From the NCBI GenBank assembly GCA_037783545.1, contig JBBELK010000006.1:508501-572500 (forward strand): DNA of 64,000 bases. Direction: 5' to 3'. Positions 1 to 12,919 of this stretch are shown here, in pieces. Source of the stretch: Henricia sp. BOLD:AAB3569 (Eukaryota > Echinodermata > Asteroidea > Spinulosida > Echinasteridae). The notes under the pieces were generated by a model that had not been told where the DNA came from, made no database searches, and saw only the letters and a list, made by a program, of their open reading frames with translations. The translations under genes and the position numbers were made by a program. The first letter of the stretch is position 1; every line of letters starts with the position of its first letter.

Positions 1-3000
1 ATGACGTCACACTTCAGTGCACACCTTCACATTGGGATTGATGTTCCTACCAAGTTTCAAGTTGATAGCTTGAACCGTTTTGAAGAAAAGCTCTGGAAAC
101 GTTTGAGTGGAAAAAGAAGAAAAAAAAAAAAAAAAAAAAACTAGAGCTTCGCGTTTGTGTTTTTTACAAACGCAAGGTGATCGGGTGACATAAACATTGA
201 AATGATGATGACGACACAGTTTTGAGATTGTTTGAAAACTTGAGTTGTTTGTTGTTGAAAAAAGTATTGGAATTCTCAAGACATGACTCTGACTATTCAA
301 CGCTAAAATTGATATAGCTGAATGATATAGCTGAATGATATAGCTGAACAAGTGATAAATAAAGGCCAGTAACATTATTTGAGGTATTGTATTACTCATC
401 TTCAAGGTCAAAAGTCAATTTAAAGAAGTGGAGGATGCGGATGCTAGTGTGATATTCCGAGGTGGAGGGTTTTCCTGGTTTTCTTCTGGCTCGGCCATAG
501 TCTTTAATCTTGATACTGGAAGTAGAGACAACAGGATAGTTTATTAAGTAGAGACAACAGGATATTTTATTATACCATGCCCTCACTTAAGATTTAGTTA
601 ACTTTCTCCTTTTTTTTCCTTTTCTTTTTTTAATGACCTGACTGAAACAATTAGGGCGGCTATGAGTATGACTTTTAAAAACTTGTAAGTTGTAGGCCTA
701 TTCTCTTTAATACTTAAAGTTTGGTTTGTATTTATTGTTTTAATTGTATTTACAGCTGATATAGTGAACAAAATAAAACACATCAATTCGACAACCAAAA
801 CAAAAAATTCAATTTGAATTTTGATTACTTAGATCTGCCCCTCCAGGAATGCGGAAAAACATACCTCTAGTAATAATGGTATCGCCCCAAAAAAGGCATT
901 GTGCATCCTATGTACGAACTACGATTGTACCATTTTTTTAAAATTTGGGGAGGGTTATACCTTCCTTTCAAAATTTAACGGACACGAGGCCTAAAAAAAT
1001 CGGCTAATTGTAATTCTGACGTCCCTAGAAATATATCCGGCATATATGTGAGATGTGTATTTTGTTATAAAATTACCAAAACAGCATGATTTTAAGACTT
1101 AGTGGTTGACACAACCAGATTCCAACGACCGGGGTCACGCCATGCATCACGCCGTCCTTTTACGGGCGAGTGCCCCATTCAATAGGCCAACACACACACG
1201 TACACCGTGGCGTTCGTGTCTATCAAAAGAGCTTTTGAAAGGGTATAGAAAATACGCTCTCCGTAAAAAAATAAACACATTTAACATTCCAAACTCGCAC
1301 AAATAATTGTTAAGACATGTAAAATTCATTCAGTGAAACCTCCTACCTTTCAAAATGAAGATTTCACCTCAAGAAATTGAGTTTACTTTTCCCTTTTTCG
1401 TAACTTCGGTTGTAGACCACCTACCGATAACAAGGACGCAATGACGTGTACAGTACCCCTTCAGCTATTCAGGGAAACCCTTTTCATGTACGTCACAAGT
1501 ATTCGGATCCGCGGAAAGCACCCGAAGTGCATGCGCGCCCAGCCGAGCGGCAATTTTTATGGGCCGAATACTCGCGATCGCAACGCTTTGGGAAAAGCTG
1601 GTCGGGGCGAGAGTAGTTCATTCATAAAAGCCTGGGCTGTCGGTCATACCTCCGACGGCTGTTTTATGTACGTTAGTGAATGACTGAAACTCTAAGCTTT
1701 CTAATGAACTGTTGCTCGTTAGATTTGGACAGGTAAAAGTGGATGAATTTTTGAGATGAAAAATAGTAAGATTTTGGTGCGGGCTGTGCGCTGTGTGTGC
1801 AGAGGGCTTCAGTCTCGTACAATCGAACTGAAAAACTGATGACGTCATAATTGTCAATCTCATCATAACGTTACTATTGTGTGCACAGATTGTTAAAGTA
1901 TCTACTGAAGAACAAGTTTTGACATGTAGGCCTAGGCCCATATGTGGTGAAAGAATCTTTACAATATCTATTACAGTTCTAAAGATTTTGTCATTTGAGA
2001 TCATATTACTGTAGTATATCGCCGTGTGGGGAGTTGGGGTTCAATTGCATCTAGAATAAACTGACGCTCCAGTCAACTTGAGTTGCGGTCCACCATGTCC
2101 ATTTTATTTCCAACACAGCAACGATTTCCAGCATGTCACATTCACAGTTTTCGGGGAGAAGACATATTTACTCTGGTCCGCCGACTAAGGCTAGCCGTAC
2201 ATAATTACACCCAAGATACAACAGCTAAGTCACCAAAAGTAAATGCCCTTGTGCTATCTAGTGTTTATTCAACTTTCATGGCGATGATGCCACGGCAACG
2301 AGCAGTTTTACATCTTCAAAAGTCAAATTTTCTGAGTTGTAAATCAAGCCCTGCTTATTATGTCTCGTCTGTCTGACTTATTCACTACTAAATAATACAT
2401 TATGACCTCTGACCCGAGACAGGCGCCTAGATACAAGTTCTATTATTAGAAGTCGAGCACTATATATGGGCGCAAATCCTCAGATTAGTGGAGGCTTGGC
2501 ATAGCGCCCTCAAACGACTGAGTTAGCTTAATTATCAAGGGACCCAACAAAAAATTTCTCCACATTACGTAACCACCGTGCACGTGATGACGTCATCAGT
2601 AGTATATATGTAGTCATAAAGTCAACATGTGAGGGAACATTTCGTTCCGTAGAAAAATGGTCAAATTCCCTACCACTTTGGCTCTATTTGCATTCAAAGT
2701 GCTAAAAAAGTGTACATTTTCGAACCTCTTCCGGTTTGGACCGGAGGTTTGGGTCACACAGGGGTCATGCCATTGTATGATTTGTTCAGTTCATTGCGAC
2801 CTATCATGCTGTGAAAGAATTGTTCAAGTATCTATTACGATTCTTGAGATATGAATTTTTGAAATAATAACCATTTAATTTTTGTAATTTGACACCTGTG
2901 ACGATATCATGACGTCACAATGTTGTGCACAAATTGTTCAACAATTTGATAAACATCAAGTTCTTAAATGTGGCGAAAAAATCACGCAAATATCTGCTGT

Positions 3001-4245
3001 AGTTCTCAAGATACAGCATTTTTAAACAATTCAGCTCCAAATTTGCGTATTTTGACACCACATTACGTAACTACCGTCCATGTGATGACGTCACCAATGG
3101 TATAGTCAAAAAGTCCACATGTGTGGAAACATTTCGTTCCGTAGAAATATGGTCAAATTCACTACCACTTTGAATCTATTTGCATTCAAAACGCTTTAAA
3201 AAATGCACATTTTCGAACAACTTCCGGTTTGGACCGGAAGTAGGCGTCACACAGGGGTCATGACATTGTATGATTTGTTCAGTTCATTTAGACTTATCAT
3301 GTTGTGAAAGAATTGTTCAAGTATCTATTACGGTTCTTGAGATATGAATTTTGGAAATAATAACCTTTGAATTTTTGTAATTTGACACCTGATGACGTCA
3401 TGATTACGTCACACTTGATGCCATCATGATACTATACATTCTGGTGAAAGTCTGCCGTAGGGCCTATGTCTGTATCTAATTTACTAACGATTCAGCTTGG
3501 TTTGATGGGCATTGTTACTGGTAAGTGTAAAAACTGAGATTCTCAGTTTCGTTGAACTTTGACCTCCAATTGACCCCAGAAGGAAGGGTCAGATGACAAT
3601 GCCCACACAAAGAAAATTGTAGAACAGAATGTCATCTATAAACCTGCCAAATACGAAGATCATGGGTCACGTGGTTTTCAAGACGGAAGCATTTTAAAAT
3701 ATGCATATTTTGGTTTTTTGGGGGGTGTAATTTGATACTTGATGACGTCACGATGACGTCACGCTTGATGCCATCATAATATTATACACGCTGGTGAAAG
3801 TCTGCCATAGGACCTATGCCTGTACCTAGTTACTTAAAGATTCAGCTTGGTTTGATGGGCATTGTTGCTCAATAAGTGCAAAAATTGAGATTTTCGTTTT
3901 CGTTGAACTTTGACCTCAGATTGACCCCAGAAGGAAGGGTCAGATGAAAATGCCCACACGAAGAAAATTGTAGGCCATGATCTGATATATAAGCCTGTCA
4001 AATACGAAGATCATGGGTCACGTGGTTTTCTAGACGGAAGCATTTTAAAACATGCATATTTTAGTCATATTTGGGTTGTAATTTGATACCCGATGACGTC
4101 ACAATGACGTCACACTTCAGTGCACACCTTCACATTGGGATTGATGTTCCTACCAAGTTTCAAGTTGATAGCTTGAACCGTTTTGAAGAAAAGCTCTGGA
4201 AACGTTTGAGTGGAAAAAGAAGAAGAAAAAAAAAAAAAAAAAAAA
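1..4245. repeat. TGACGTCA-rich mosaic repeat; no gene seen
   Basis: 1-117 is repeated at 4104-4220, both ending in a purine tract and poly-A, so both look like 3' ends of one element. Within 2560-4100, two related blocks of about 490 bp (from 2568 and 3060) and two of about 350 bp (3380 and 3730) each contain a TGACGTCA palindrome near the phrase TTTGACACCTGATGACG. 140-2560 shows no coding sequence or repeat I recognise. Confidence 0.7.
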
Positions 4246-4350
4246 AGAAATCGTACAATAGTAATAGGTGATCGGAATGAGTTCCGATCACCTAAAAAGA
4301 AATCGTACAATAGTAATAGGTGATCGGAATGAGTTCCGATCACCTAATAA
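4246..4350. repeat. Two tandem hairpin units, GGTGATCGGAA/TTCCGATCACC
   Basis: AGAAATCGTACAATAGTAAT plus a 28-bp palindrome AGGTGATCGGAATGAGTTCC(GATCACCT), twice in tandem, then AATAATAATAA. It follows the poly-A at 4220-4245 and may be the tail of that element. Confidence 0.8.
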
Positions 4351-4408
4351 TAATAAATGTTATCACAAAAGAAAGCACAGAGACCCTAATTTTCGATTAC
4401 ATTTTGAA

Positions 4409-4605
4409 ATTCTTCAATTATTGTTTCTCGTTCCCACGACTTATGTTGTGGCCACAAGATAAATATCTCGTTCCCACGACTTATTAAAAAATATCTCGTT
4501 CCCACGACTTATTTAAATAAGTCGTGGCCACGAGATAATAAGTAGTGGCCACGAGAAAATATCTCGTTCCCACGAGCTAATAAGTCATGGCCACGAGATA
4601 ATAGG
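4409..4605. repeat. Array of ATCTCGTTCCCACGACTTATT in both orientations
   Basis: At least four copies of TCTCGTTCCCACGA and three of TCGTGGCCACGAGATA alternate; another lies at 4848-4869. Nothing gene-like is seen in 4605-5630. Confidence 0.75.
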
Positions 4606-6059
4606 GAGGTTTCGCAAACCGACAGATACGCGTACGCATACGTTTAACTATCCGTAACCGTTAGTGGCATTTCTGTGGTTTCGCAACTCCAAAACTACAG
4701 CGGGTTAGCTAAAAGGCGTCTATTTCCGTCAGCGGGAAAACTACCCTGCACAACACGGCTTTGATACCAATTTTACTTTTAATCCAGAGCTTTGAATTGC
4801 ACAAAAAAGTGCGCTATCCGTATCTGTGCGCTTGCGAAACCTCTCCAATAAGTCGTGGGAACGAGATAAATTATTTTATCACCCCGTTTCTTCTCGGGCT
4901 CCGTATTGTTTCACGATCGACGCACGTAAAATTTACACGCGAAAAGGCTCACTAGTGTGAATCCACCAAAAGGTGTGTTTGCCTGGGTAGCTTGACCGAT
5001 GTACACACAGGTCCCTACGTTCCATATCTTATGTGGACATTCAGGGTGATATAATTTGACGCTTCCCGTATGAGATGCACAACAAGTCGGTGTGATGTTT
5101 CCCCTGGGATGCTTTGCCAACTATATGATACTGATACTAATACTGATTCCTTTGTTCACGTCTCGTTAATATTTTTTCTCAAAAACTTTTTGAAAACCAA
5201 AATCAAAACAGTTCTTGTCTAAACTATTAAACCCTAAACTTTAACCCCCACCCTGACCCCTAACCTTGTTTTTAAAGCTTGGACAACCTGACTGTGGACG
5301 AACGAGGCTAGTCCACACAGCGTCACTTTCTCCTGCCAAGTGTGGACATTCTTTGTTCGCCAGTCCACATAAGGTATATAATGTACGTAGGCCTACACCC
5401 ATTTAAACTAGGCTTCAAGAAGACAACTCACGAACTCCACAGGGTTTTGCTTTAATCTCTAGGAAAAACCGACCAAAGGTTGTTGCCAGGCGAAGTTTTA
5501 TAAACAAGTAACAGTGCTGTTGCTTGACTCGCGATGAAAATAGTTCTCTAAAGTTACCTCTAAGATGCTTGCGTTTTTCGTTTTTAGTTTAAAAAAGGAA
5601 ATCACATTTATACACACAGAAATGTATCATGTTTAAAGATAGCATACATGATTGGTAAACTGTTACAAATAGTTTTATCCTTTCTGTGATTGAAGATACA
5701 TGTATGCATGATTAAAACCAACCTGAGCAAAAACCAACTCCGTACTTCGTCTAACTTTTGAGAAAACCAAAACCATTTCGCCCCAAAACCACTTCGCCCT
5801 GAACCATTTCGCCCTAGTGGAGCAGATAAGTGAATATTTCAGGGGAATCGTACAGAAGTGGATACAAGCACCAAATTTTGCATGGGTATCCCTCTTGGAC
5901 CACTTATTTGGAAAAGCCCGTTAGCCACTTGAAAATTCAAAATGGCCGCCATTCTTTCAAGATGGCCGCCTTGTCGACATAGAATTGTGTTTTGACCTTA
6001 TAAAATGTCAGAGATTCGTCCAATTTGAATGATCTTGGAATCAATTAATTTGTTTTATA

Positions 6060-7250
6060 AATTATTAACAATTATTAACACCGCGTGGTAAGGCTGACTG
6101 CACCAGCCTCCGTAGGAGCCACTGGGCAGGGTGCGCCACTCTGTCTAAATTGGCATGCTCTCTGAGAACTACATGTATATAGTCTTGTGGCCAGACCTTC
6201 TGCATGGGGATGCTCGCCCAAAACGTCTGGAGATTAGCTGTGAGAACTCATCGCCGATTGGTTGACGTCCGCACCGAATTTCGGTGCGGGACCCCTGCGA
6301 AGCTTTTGGTTCATTATCATAAGCACCGCGGTAAAGCTCGGAAGGCTGCACACACACCAGTATCACAACACACACCAAATGATCTTTACATGAAACATGA
6401 CACATACCTTCGCCCACATTACGTTACAGTTTCGACACGAGACTACCCGAGAACCTGCACTTCTAGGGATTTTTGAGACGCGCAGCTCTAGAGGTCAGCT
6501 CTTGGACCTAGAGGAAATCCGTCACTTAAAGGGCCCATGATTTGGGATTTCTATCAATAAAATCTAAGCTATAAAACCACTCTACTCAGTTACAGTCATA
6601 AAAATCCTATTTGGAGCTGGTTTTGTGGGTTAAAACAAATATATTTAGTTTTTATGCTAATGTATGCATATTCATGATAAGGTCATGATGTCACAAGAGG
6701 CAAACACAGGAAAATCATAATCAACTGTGCACAAAAGATTCCACTTTTTTCTCAAACTTCCTTGAAATTTTGTAATCCATGGCTGTTTGAGTTTGTTTTC
6801 CATTTTCCCTGTTGTTAAGCCATGACAAAACTGGGGGAGCTAGAGAAAACTGCAGCAATTTGCTTCAAGTCCAACTTACAGTTTTCCCTTCCGTCTTCCT
6901 TAAGTGAGTTATTGTCTGTGAGTTATTGCAATGAAACCTTCAAAGTTGAAAAAGTCTACCTTTTATTGATTTTACATCGAAACAAACAATAGTAAGTAAT
7001 CTGTCATATGAAGCAAATATTAGGCACAAAGCTGTTTAGCACGTCATGGCCCTTTAAGGAGAGTATTGTTGATAATTGCCTTGTTAATCACGTGTTAATC
7101 AAGTTGACTGTATTTAAGAAACTTAGATCTGTTCTCATCAGGAAATGGCAGAATAGGAAACTTGCATTTTTTTATAGGAAAGGATACACCAAATGTCCTT
7201 CCTTGTCTTTTATTGTTGCTCCTAACTACCATAGCGTGCTGCTAAAATTA
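6060..7250. other. Gene-free stretch with a GTGGTAAGGCTGACTGCACC repeat
   Basis: 6084-6145 resembles 9620-9690, 19560-19625 and the complement of 58360-58430 (GCCAGCC, GAGCCACTG and CAGGGTGCGCC). The block 6990-7045 loosely resembles part of the 598-bp element (AAGTAATCNGTCAT and TTAGGCACAAAG). No coding sequence seen. Confidence 0.5.
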
Positions 7251-7710
7251 AGGTGCTGTCACACCATAAGGCGCTGCTCTAAAGGGTGCTTTCCCACAAC
7301 AGCACGCGGATAAAGGGGGCTGTCACACCACAAGGACCCTCTACAGGACGAATTCCTTCCATAGGGGACAGTTAAAAGATGTTGTCACACCATAGAACAC
7401 TGCCATCTCCTTCTCACCATAGCACTCGGCTAAAGGGTCTGACACACCATAATGTGCTGCTAAAGGTCACTTTGCCACCATAGCGCGCAGCTAAAGGGTG
7501 CTGTTACACCTTATGGCCCTGCTAAAGGGCGCCTCCCCACAATGTACCATAGGGCATGGCTAAAGGGTCCTATCACACCATAAGGTGCCGCTAAAGCTCG
7601 CCTTCCCACCATGCCCGACGTCTAAAAGGTGCTGTCACTCCATAAGATTCCGCCTTCCCACCATATAGCTTGGCTAAATGGTGCCGTTACACCAAAAGAT
7701 GCCTCGAAAG
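7250..7710. repeat. Degenerate minisatellite, TAAAGGGTGCTGTCACACCATAA
   Basis: About nine imperfect units of 45-60 bp combine CTAAAGGG, TGTCACACCATAAG and CCCACCATAG in varying order. Confidence 0.75.
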
Positions 7711-8365
7711 TGTGGTATACAGATACAGAAGTGGTTTTGGGGCGAAGTAGCATTTGGGCGATGTAGTGTTTGGACGAAGTGATTTGGGGCGAAATGGCAC
7801 TTGGGCGAAATGGTTTCGGGCGAATTGAATTTTCGTCTCATGAGACGAAAACCTTTTCTTTTGTTCATTTCTAAAAGACTATAGCACTTCAGACAAAATA
7901 ATTTCAGGGGAAGTTTTCTACTGTCATCATGTTTATATTGTGTAAGTTAGGCGTAAATCTGTGAACATTTCTGATTTTCGGGATACCAATCATGTATACT
8001 GCCTTTAAACGATGTACCTTACCAATTAGTTAAGTTACCCCAAAACACAGATCCGTATCTTTTGTCATTTATCCGCCATAACTGAAGTGTTTTTGTGCAT
8101 TAACTGCATGCATGTTTTGTACGATTTTCGCATTGTACAATAACACCTCATCTGTGGCAGAATGATTTTTGCTTACCGGATTCGTATATAAAGAACAGAA
8201 CTGTCGTTATAACTTATTGGCTGTCTTTATTGTTTTATCGCACATTTTATCATAACCTTCTGGTCATAATTAAGTTTGTTTCGTAATGATAATTTAAAGC
8301 TAAGTAAATTAGGCAAATTGGAGGGGAAAATCTGTGACCATTTTGGAAATCGTTTTCAACGATTA

Positions 8366-8512
8366 CTAGAATGTACTAGTACTAGAATCTAGGTTCGATT
8401 CCTGGCCGTGACGGGTTGTGGCACCTGTGCCCTCGAGCAAGGCACTCAACCATACTTGCTCCTATTCCTGTAATTTGCGGTCCCTCCGCTGCTGGATGTG
8501 GTATATAAATAA
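8366..8512 (+). mobile_element. tRNA-derived SINE (3' part), unit A only
   Basis: Contains a B-box-like GGTTCGATTCC (8392-8402) and the tail GTGCCCTCGAGCAAGGCACTC shared with 35440-35470, ending in AAATAAATAAATT. The matching place in unit B (about 16905-16970) lacks it. Confidence 0.7.
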
Positions 8513-8666
8513 ATAAATTTCAGTTTTTCAAATATAGCCTATACCATAAATTGACATGTCACTTGTGTGACACCTTTAGTAGTGTTTTCTTGTCAACTCA
8601 TGAAGTAAAATTTAGGATCATTGCAAATGATAAATATGCCTTTAATTATAACATTCCGTGCGGTAT

Positions 8667-8672
8667 TTTATT
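8667..8672 (-). promoter_or_regulatory. Polyadenylation signal AATAAA, copy A secreted gene
   Basis: AATAAA on the minus strand about 30 nt after the stop codon; supports the gene ending here without a further exon. Confidence 0.6.
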
Positions 8673-8703
8673 AGAGCATAAGAGGAAAGCTTCCACGGTG
8701 GTT

Positions 8704-9168
8704 TTAGCAATGGTATATGGCTTCCAACTGCACTTTCTCGTTCTCGCTGACTTCCTCGACACCGTGTTGGAAGTTAACCGGCGCCGCAAAACCAAATCGA
8801 TCTACGAAGACGAAGTACTCCTTTCCGACTTCCACGTTGTGGTTGAAGCAAAAGCCGGGTATTCTGCCGAACGCCTGTACCGTGAATTCGTCGCACGTGT
8901 TCAGATCAAGCCTGCCTCCCGTGTGGTACACACACTCCACGTCGAAGACGGCGTCGTAATTTGAGCGCAACGAGAATTTCCGTTGGAGAGTGCTTTTGAC
9001 GGTGCCTCGGAAGGCTGCAGTGATAGGGCTACCGGAATTCTTCAACATGTCGATTCTGTCAGCCACCGATTTGCGCGTGGGAATACGCCTGGGGGGAGTA
9101 CAGCCCATGGTAACTTCCAAAAGAGCCGTCATGAACAGCATACATACCGTCCCGCTGAGCATCTTCAT
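8704..9168 (-). CDS. Small secreted TIMP/NtA-like OB-fold protein, copy A
   Basis: A 154-residue protein: signal peptide MKMLSGTVCMLFMTALLEVTMG, then a mature chain whose first residue is probably Cys23. Strand-like blocks AAFRGTVKS, YDAVFDVECVY, FTVQAFGRI, FCFN and VGKEYFVFV follow the order and spacing of TIMP and agrin NtA domains (NTR-type OB fold, which also often starts with Cys). This is my structural reading, not a database match; function unknown. The start is the ATG just after a good acceptor (TTATTTGCACTTTCAG), implying an upstream 5' UTR exon; an in-frame ATG at 9198 exists but lies before it. A polyadenylation signal follows the stop. Five cysteines are visible in the mature chain, one (in LNTCDEF) missing from copy B. 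Confidence 0.65.
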   Translation of the reverse strand: MKMLSGTVCMLFMTALLEVTMGCTPPRRIPTRKSVADRIDMLKNSGSPITAAFRGTVKSTLQRKFSLRSNYDAVFDVECVYHTGGRLDLNTCDEFTVQAFGRIPGFCFNHNVEVGKEYFVFVDRFGFAAPVNFQHGVEEVSENEKVQLEAIYHC

Positions 9169-9712
9169 CGTCTGAAAGTGCAAATAAGATAAATACAAAT
9201 ATTTCTTGCTTTATTAACAGTTAAAGCCCCAATACACCATTATTTTACTTCTCGAACGCGAGTTGCAAGAAACAAACAACTAAAACGTTGATAGTATACA
9301 ACACACACCACATTATCTTTTTCCATGTAAAATTATACCATATACACAAAACCCGTGCACGGATTTTTCAAGTGTTACTCCGTCTATACGTGGCTGAAAT
9401 TTCTCCACTTGAGGCATTTTATCACATTATTCTTTTGTCATGTAATGCTGTTTTGTTCCTGTTTTGTTTTTCAATAATGTCTTTAAACGTTCATCTAAAA
9501 CCAGTGTTAGAAGGTTTATCCGTCGTAATTGTATACGGTTCAAAAAAGTAACGCAAATATCAGGTATTATACTCTGACCAAAAGCCTGAGAGATGTGCAT
9601 ATTAATTTATCAGTCAGTAATGTGGCAAGGGTAACTGCGCCAGCCCCGTTAAGAGCCACTGAGGCAGGGTGCGCCGCTCTGCCTTAAATACCTCCCTGAG
9701 CTTCTGCAATCC

Positions 9713-10151
9713 AATGCATAGGTCAGACCTGTCAATCAACCGAACCCGCCGACCAATCACAACAGAGCCAGAGATCACCCACATAGGTCAAAGTGCAATG
9801 TTTGCAACAACATCATGCGATGTTCTGCCCCATACAATTTGTACAGTGTTGTATGCGATGTTCCGGGTGAATTTTTGGTTTCAAGGCCGGTCGTTAAGTT
9901 GTTCAAAGGTACGAAAGCACGTATTTCATGATATGACATCCCTGTGTTACTGGTCCTTTACTCGGTGTGTTCTAAGATAACTGTCGAGCCTGAAACACGA
10001 ATACCGTTGAGTTTTCTCCAATGAATCTGTGCTTTCCGTTGAAAGTCCCATTGCTTTGTGCGTTGTGTCGCCATTTTGACGATAGCGTGTGAGCCATAGC
10101 AACAATATCCAAGGGGGCGGGGTTAACTGGGCAAAATCTGAACTATGCATT
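9713..10151. mobile_element. Inverted-terminal element in unit A
   Basis: ATGCATAGGTCAGAC at the left and CTGAACTATGCAT at the right are imperfect inverted copies. Unit B reads straight through (GCAATCCAATTGGGAGACG, 19647-19665). Confidence 0.7.
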
Positions 10152-10861
10152 GGGAGACGCGCGAATCTTGTCACCTAAGCAGGTTCAATCAGGTGGAAAA
10201 CCCAACAAAATTAGTTGTCTAGAGTGAGTGAGAACCCTTAATGGAGCTTATCCAGATTCTTTTTTAAATGGAGTTCGTTCTAACCTAACAATCATATTAA
10301 ATACCTGCCAAAATATTATCCATGGGAAAACGACAGGAAATTTAAAATTTCCAATTTGGATGTGGAAGCAAAAAGGTTGGTGTAATCACTGCATTTTATG
10401 TAACCGAAAAAAATTAGTTTACAAAACATCAGTGGTTTTTTGACGATATCGTTAAAATATACATATTAAAAGCGCGAAATTTCAGAATATTTTCAGAAAA
10501 ATACGATAAATGATATGGTATCAAAATCGCAACACCTAAGGGAAAGTGGAGGCGAGGGGAGAGGAAAAAAATGATCTGGACAATATTATTCTCATAGATA
10601 CAGAAAATGACATTTCAATTCGGAGAGAATCACTGTGTCAAACGTGTCTTTGAAAGGGATTCAAAGTGATTGGTCAATCAATGCCTTGTTATCCGCAAGT
10701 TCACTGTATTCAACAAACTTCCGTTATGATCATTAAGAATAGGTGTTTTAAGAAAATTGCGTTCTTTTTTTTTCGTGGGAGAAATATATTAAACTTTTCG
10801 AAAATATAAATAGTGCACTTTAATGGCGCTTTGTTGAGCAATTTATTGGCAAATAAATGCC

Positions 10862-11775
10862 ATAGTTCCACTGTCATTCCCAGTCTTGAGGCTTGCATCA
10901 CCCATGTTAAATCATGGTCCACTGTAAATAAGTTAAAACTCAACGACGATAAGACCGAAGTCCTCCACATTGTTTCTAAATTTAGACGTCACTCCCAAAT
11001 TCACAGTCTCCGCATTGGCATATCATCCATCCAACAGTCGATTCAGTACGTAACCTCGGAGTAATGATCACTTCAAACCTTCTGATGCAAAAACATATTA
11101 ACAATATTTGCCGTTCTTCCTCGCTAGCCCTACACAAAATCGGTAAACTACCCAAATACCTCGACCAGGAGACCACTGAAAAGCTGGTTCATGCATTTGT
11201 TTCATGTCGTCTTGACTGCTGCAACAGCTTGCTCCTCAACCTTCCCGACTCACACATCTCGAAACTTCAACGCATTCAGAATTCTGCTGCCAGACTAGTC
11301 ACACGATCGTCGCCCCGAGAACATATCACACCAATCCTCCGCTCACTATACACTGGCTCCCCGTGTCCAAACGCATCCAGTTCAAAACTCTCCTTCTCTC
11401 TTACAAATGCCTCAAAGGATCTACACCCCCATACATCCAGGACCCCATCCAAGTTTATCAACCTCGCCGCACACTTCGCTCTAGTTCTTTAACTCAACTC
11501 AAGCAACCAGTCACTCGCACTAAGTTTTATGGTCATCGCTCCTTTTCGTTTTCAGCCCCTGCGCTCTGGAACTCTTTACCACTACACATCAGGGATGCGC
11601 AAACCCAATCAGAATTTAAATCATTGCTCAAGACACATCTATTTTTATAATTGTTGTATAATTTCTTTCTCTAGTTCATTGTATACTACAAATTAATGTA
11701 AAAAAAAAAGATTCTTGTCAAGCGCTTCGGGACGCCAGTGTGGAGCGCTATATAAAAACCGTTATTATTATTATA
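10862..11775 (+). mobile_element. 3' end of a CR1/L2-like non-LTR retrotransposon, dead
   Basis: Codes for the C-terminal part of a reverse transcriptase ORF: KLNDDKTEVLHI, the LDCCNSLL stretch, LQRIQNSAARLV, RIQFKTLLLSYKCL and SAPALWNSLP, ending at TAA near 11650. The frame is broken near 11050 and again near 11345. The tail contains GGAGCGCTATATAAAAACCG and a short ATT repeat, typical of CR1/L2-type 3' ends. Unit B has the uninterrupted site (AAATGCC then GTGCAAATACAGC at 20318-20332), so it inserted after the duplication or was lost from B. Confidence 0.88.
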
Positions 11776-12091
11776 GTACAAAATAATACAGCACAAAAAG
11801 GCCGCAAGTGTGGTGGTTAAGCTTTCAAGTTCCATTTATGCCGATTTTGCCGAGGTTGAGAAACCTTATGTACTTACTTGAGTGTCGCTCCTCCGTTTAT
11901 ACAGTTGAATGTGATTGTCTATAACCTGCACCAAGTTAGGAACGCAGAGATGGCAATGAATTATCCGACACCACTTGATATTTTAAGCCACAAAGGCAGC
12001 AATTAGTCAACAAATTGTGATAACGTGCAAAATGTCAGAACCTGCCAATACAACCGATTAATCAACCCGACACACACAAACAAATCATTAA

Positions 12092-12919
12092 AGGTACACA
12101 CCGGCCTACTGTTTACATGATTTAGTGATGTAGCAGCATTGACAATACTTTTGTGATGGTCGTTGTGAAAAAAGATCATCAAAATATCCCGTAATTTACT
12201 AAAGAAGTGCAAAATTAACAAAAACGGTCAAAAGACGGGTTATACGCTTTACCAACCGTTGCAACTACGCGCGAGCCTTACGACTCTGTTACAAACGATT
12301 CGCTCTTCTCCTGCTCATGATATCTCCAATTTTCTGCTCACGATTTCACTGGACAGCCCGGACGACCGAATAGGAATTTTCGTTTTCTTTTGAGAAGTTG
12401 GCATCATGTTTTTTCTTCACGAACGTACACCGGAGCAACACGCCCGTGTGTGTGTGCACTCAGGCTGTTTGCCGTGCTGCGCGGGAAAAATATACTACAC
12501 TCCACGGTAGCCTGCCGTAGCACGCGCTCGCTCCCGTTCTCCGGACTCTCGAAACAAACAATTATGTTCAAATGTTCATACTTATGTTTAACTTTGTTTC
12601 ATACCTGTATAAATAGTCTCTCTTTTGTCAATTACTTATAAATATTGTGGGGAAATCAAAGTTGAATTTGGTGCAGTTGTACACTAACAAACTTTTATAC
12701 GGCTGGAAATACAACTAACTCACAAGACCACGTGACTTTTCGGAACCAGAATTTGGTTCCGAAAAGTCACGTGACCTTGAATTTTTCAAAAGTGCTCAAA
12801 AACGGCCAAATTTGACGGCGTCTTTTTAGGATATATCTAATTTACTCTCGAAGGCGCTTCATAATAATGTATGGGTCTATTTCGAGCCCAAAATAGCCCA
12901 ACAAAGCCGGTGTGTTCCT
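12092..12919. mobile_element. TTAA-flanked inverted-terminal element in unit A
   Basis: Ends AGGTACACACCGGC and GCCGGTGTGTTCCT are inverted with one mismatch and flanked by TTAA on both sides; unit B has one TTAA at the same point (CAAATCATTAAACATTTTG, 20614-20632). The TTAA target suggests a piggyBac-type mobiliser. The core has a strong palindrome at about 12728-12776 (CACGTGACTTTTCGGAACC and complement). No transposase is coded. Confidence 0.85.

Larger units (their letters stand above)
5637..8004 (-). mobile_element. TTAA-flanked element (AGGCAGTATACATGATTGG family), invaded by other repeats
   Basis: Left end AGATAGCATACATGATTGG after TTAA (5633-5636) and right end CCAATCATGTATACTGCCT before TTAA (8005-8008). 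The same ends and inner blocks occur at 14106-14830, 22521-23626 and 27451-27894. It carries two TTTCGCCC minisatellite arrays (5765-5815, 7735-7835) now separated by about 1.9 kb of inserted sequence. Confidence 0.75.
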
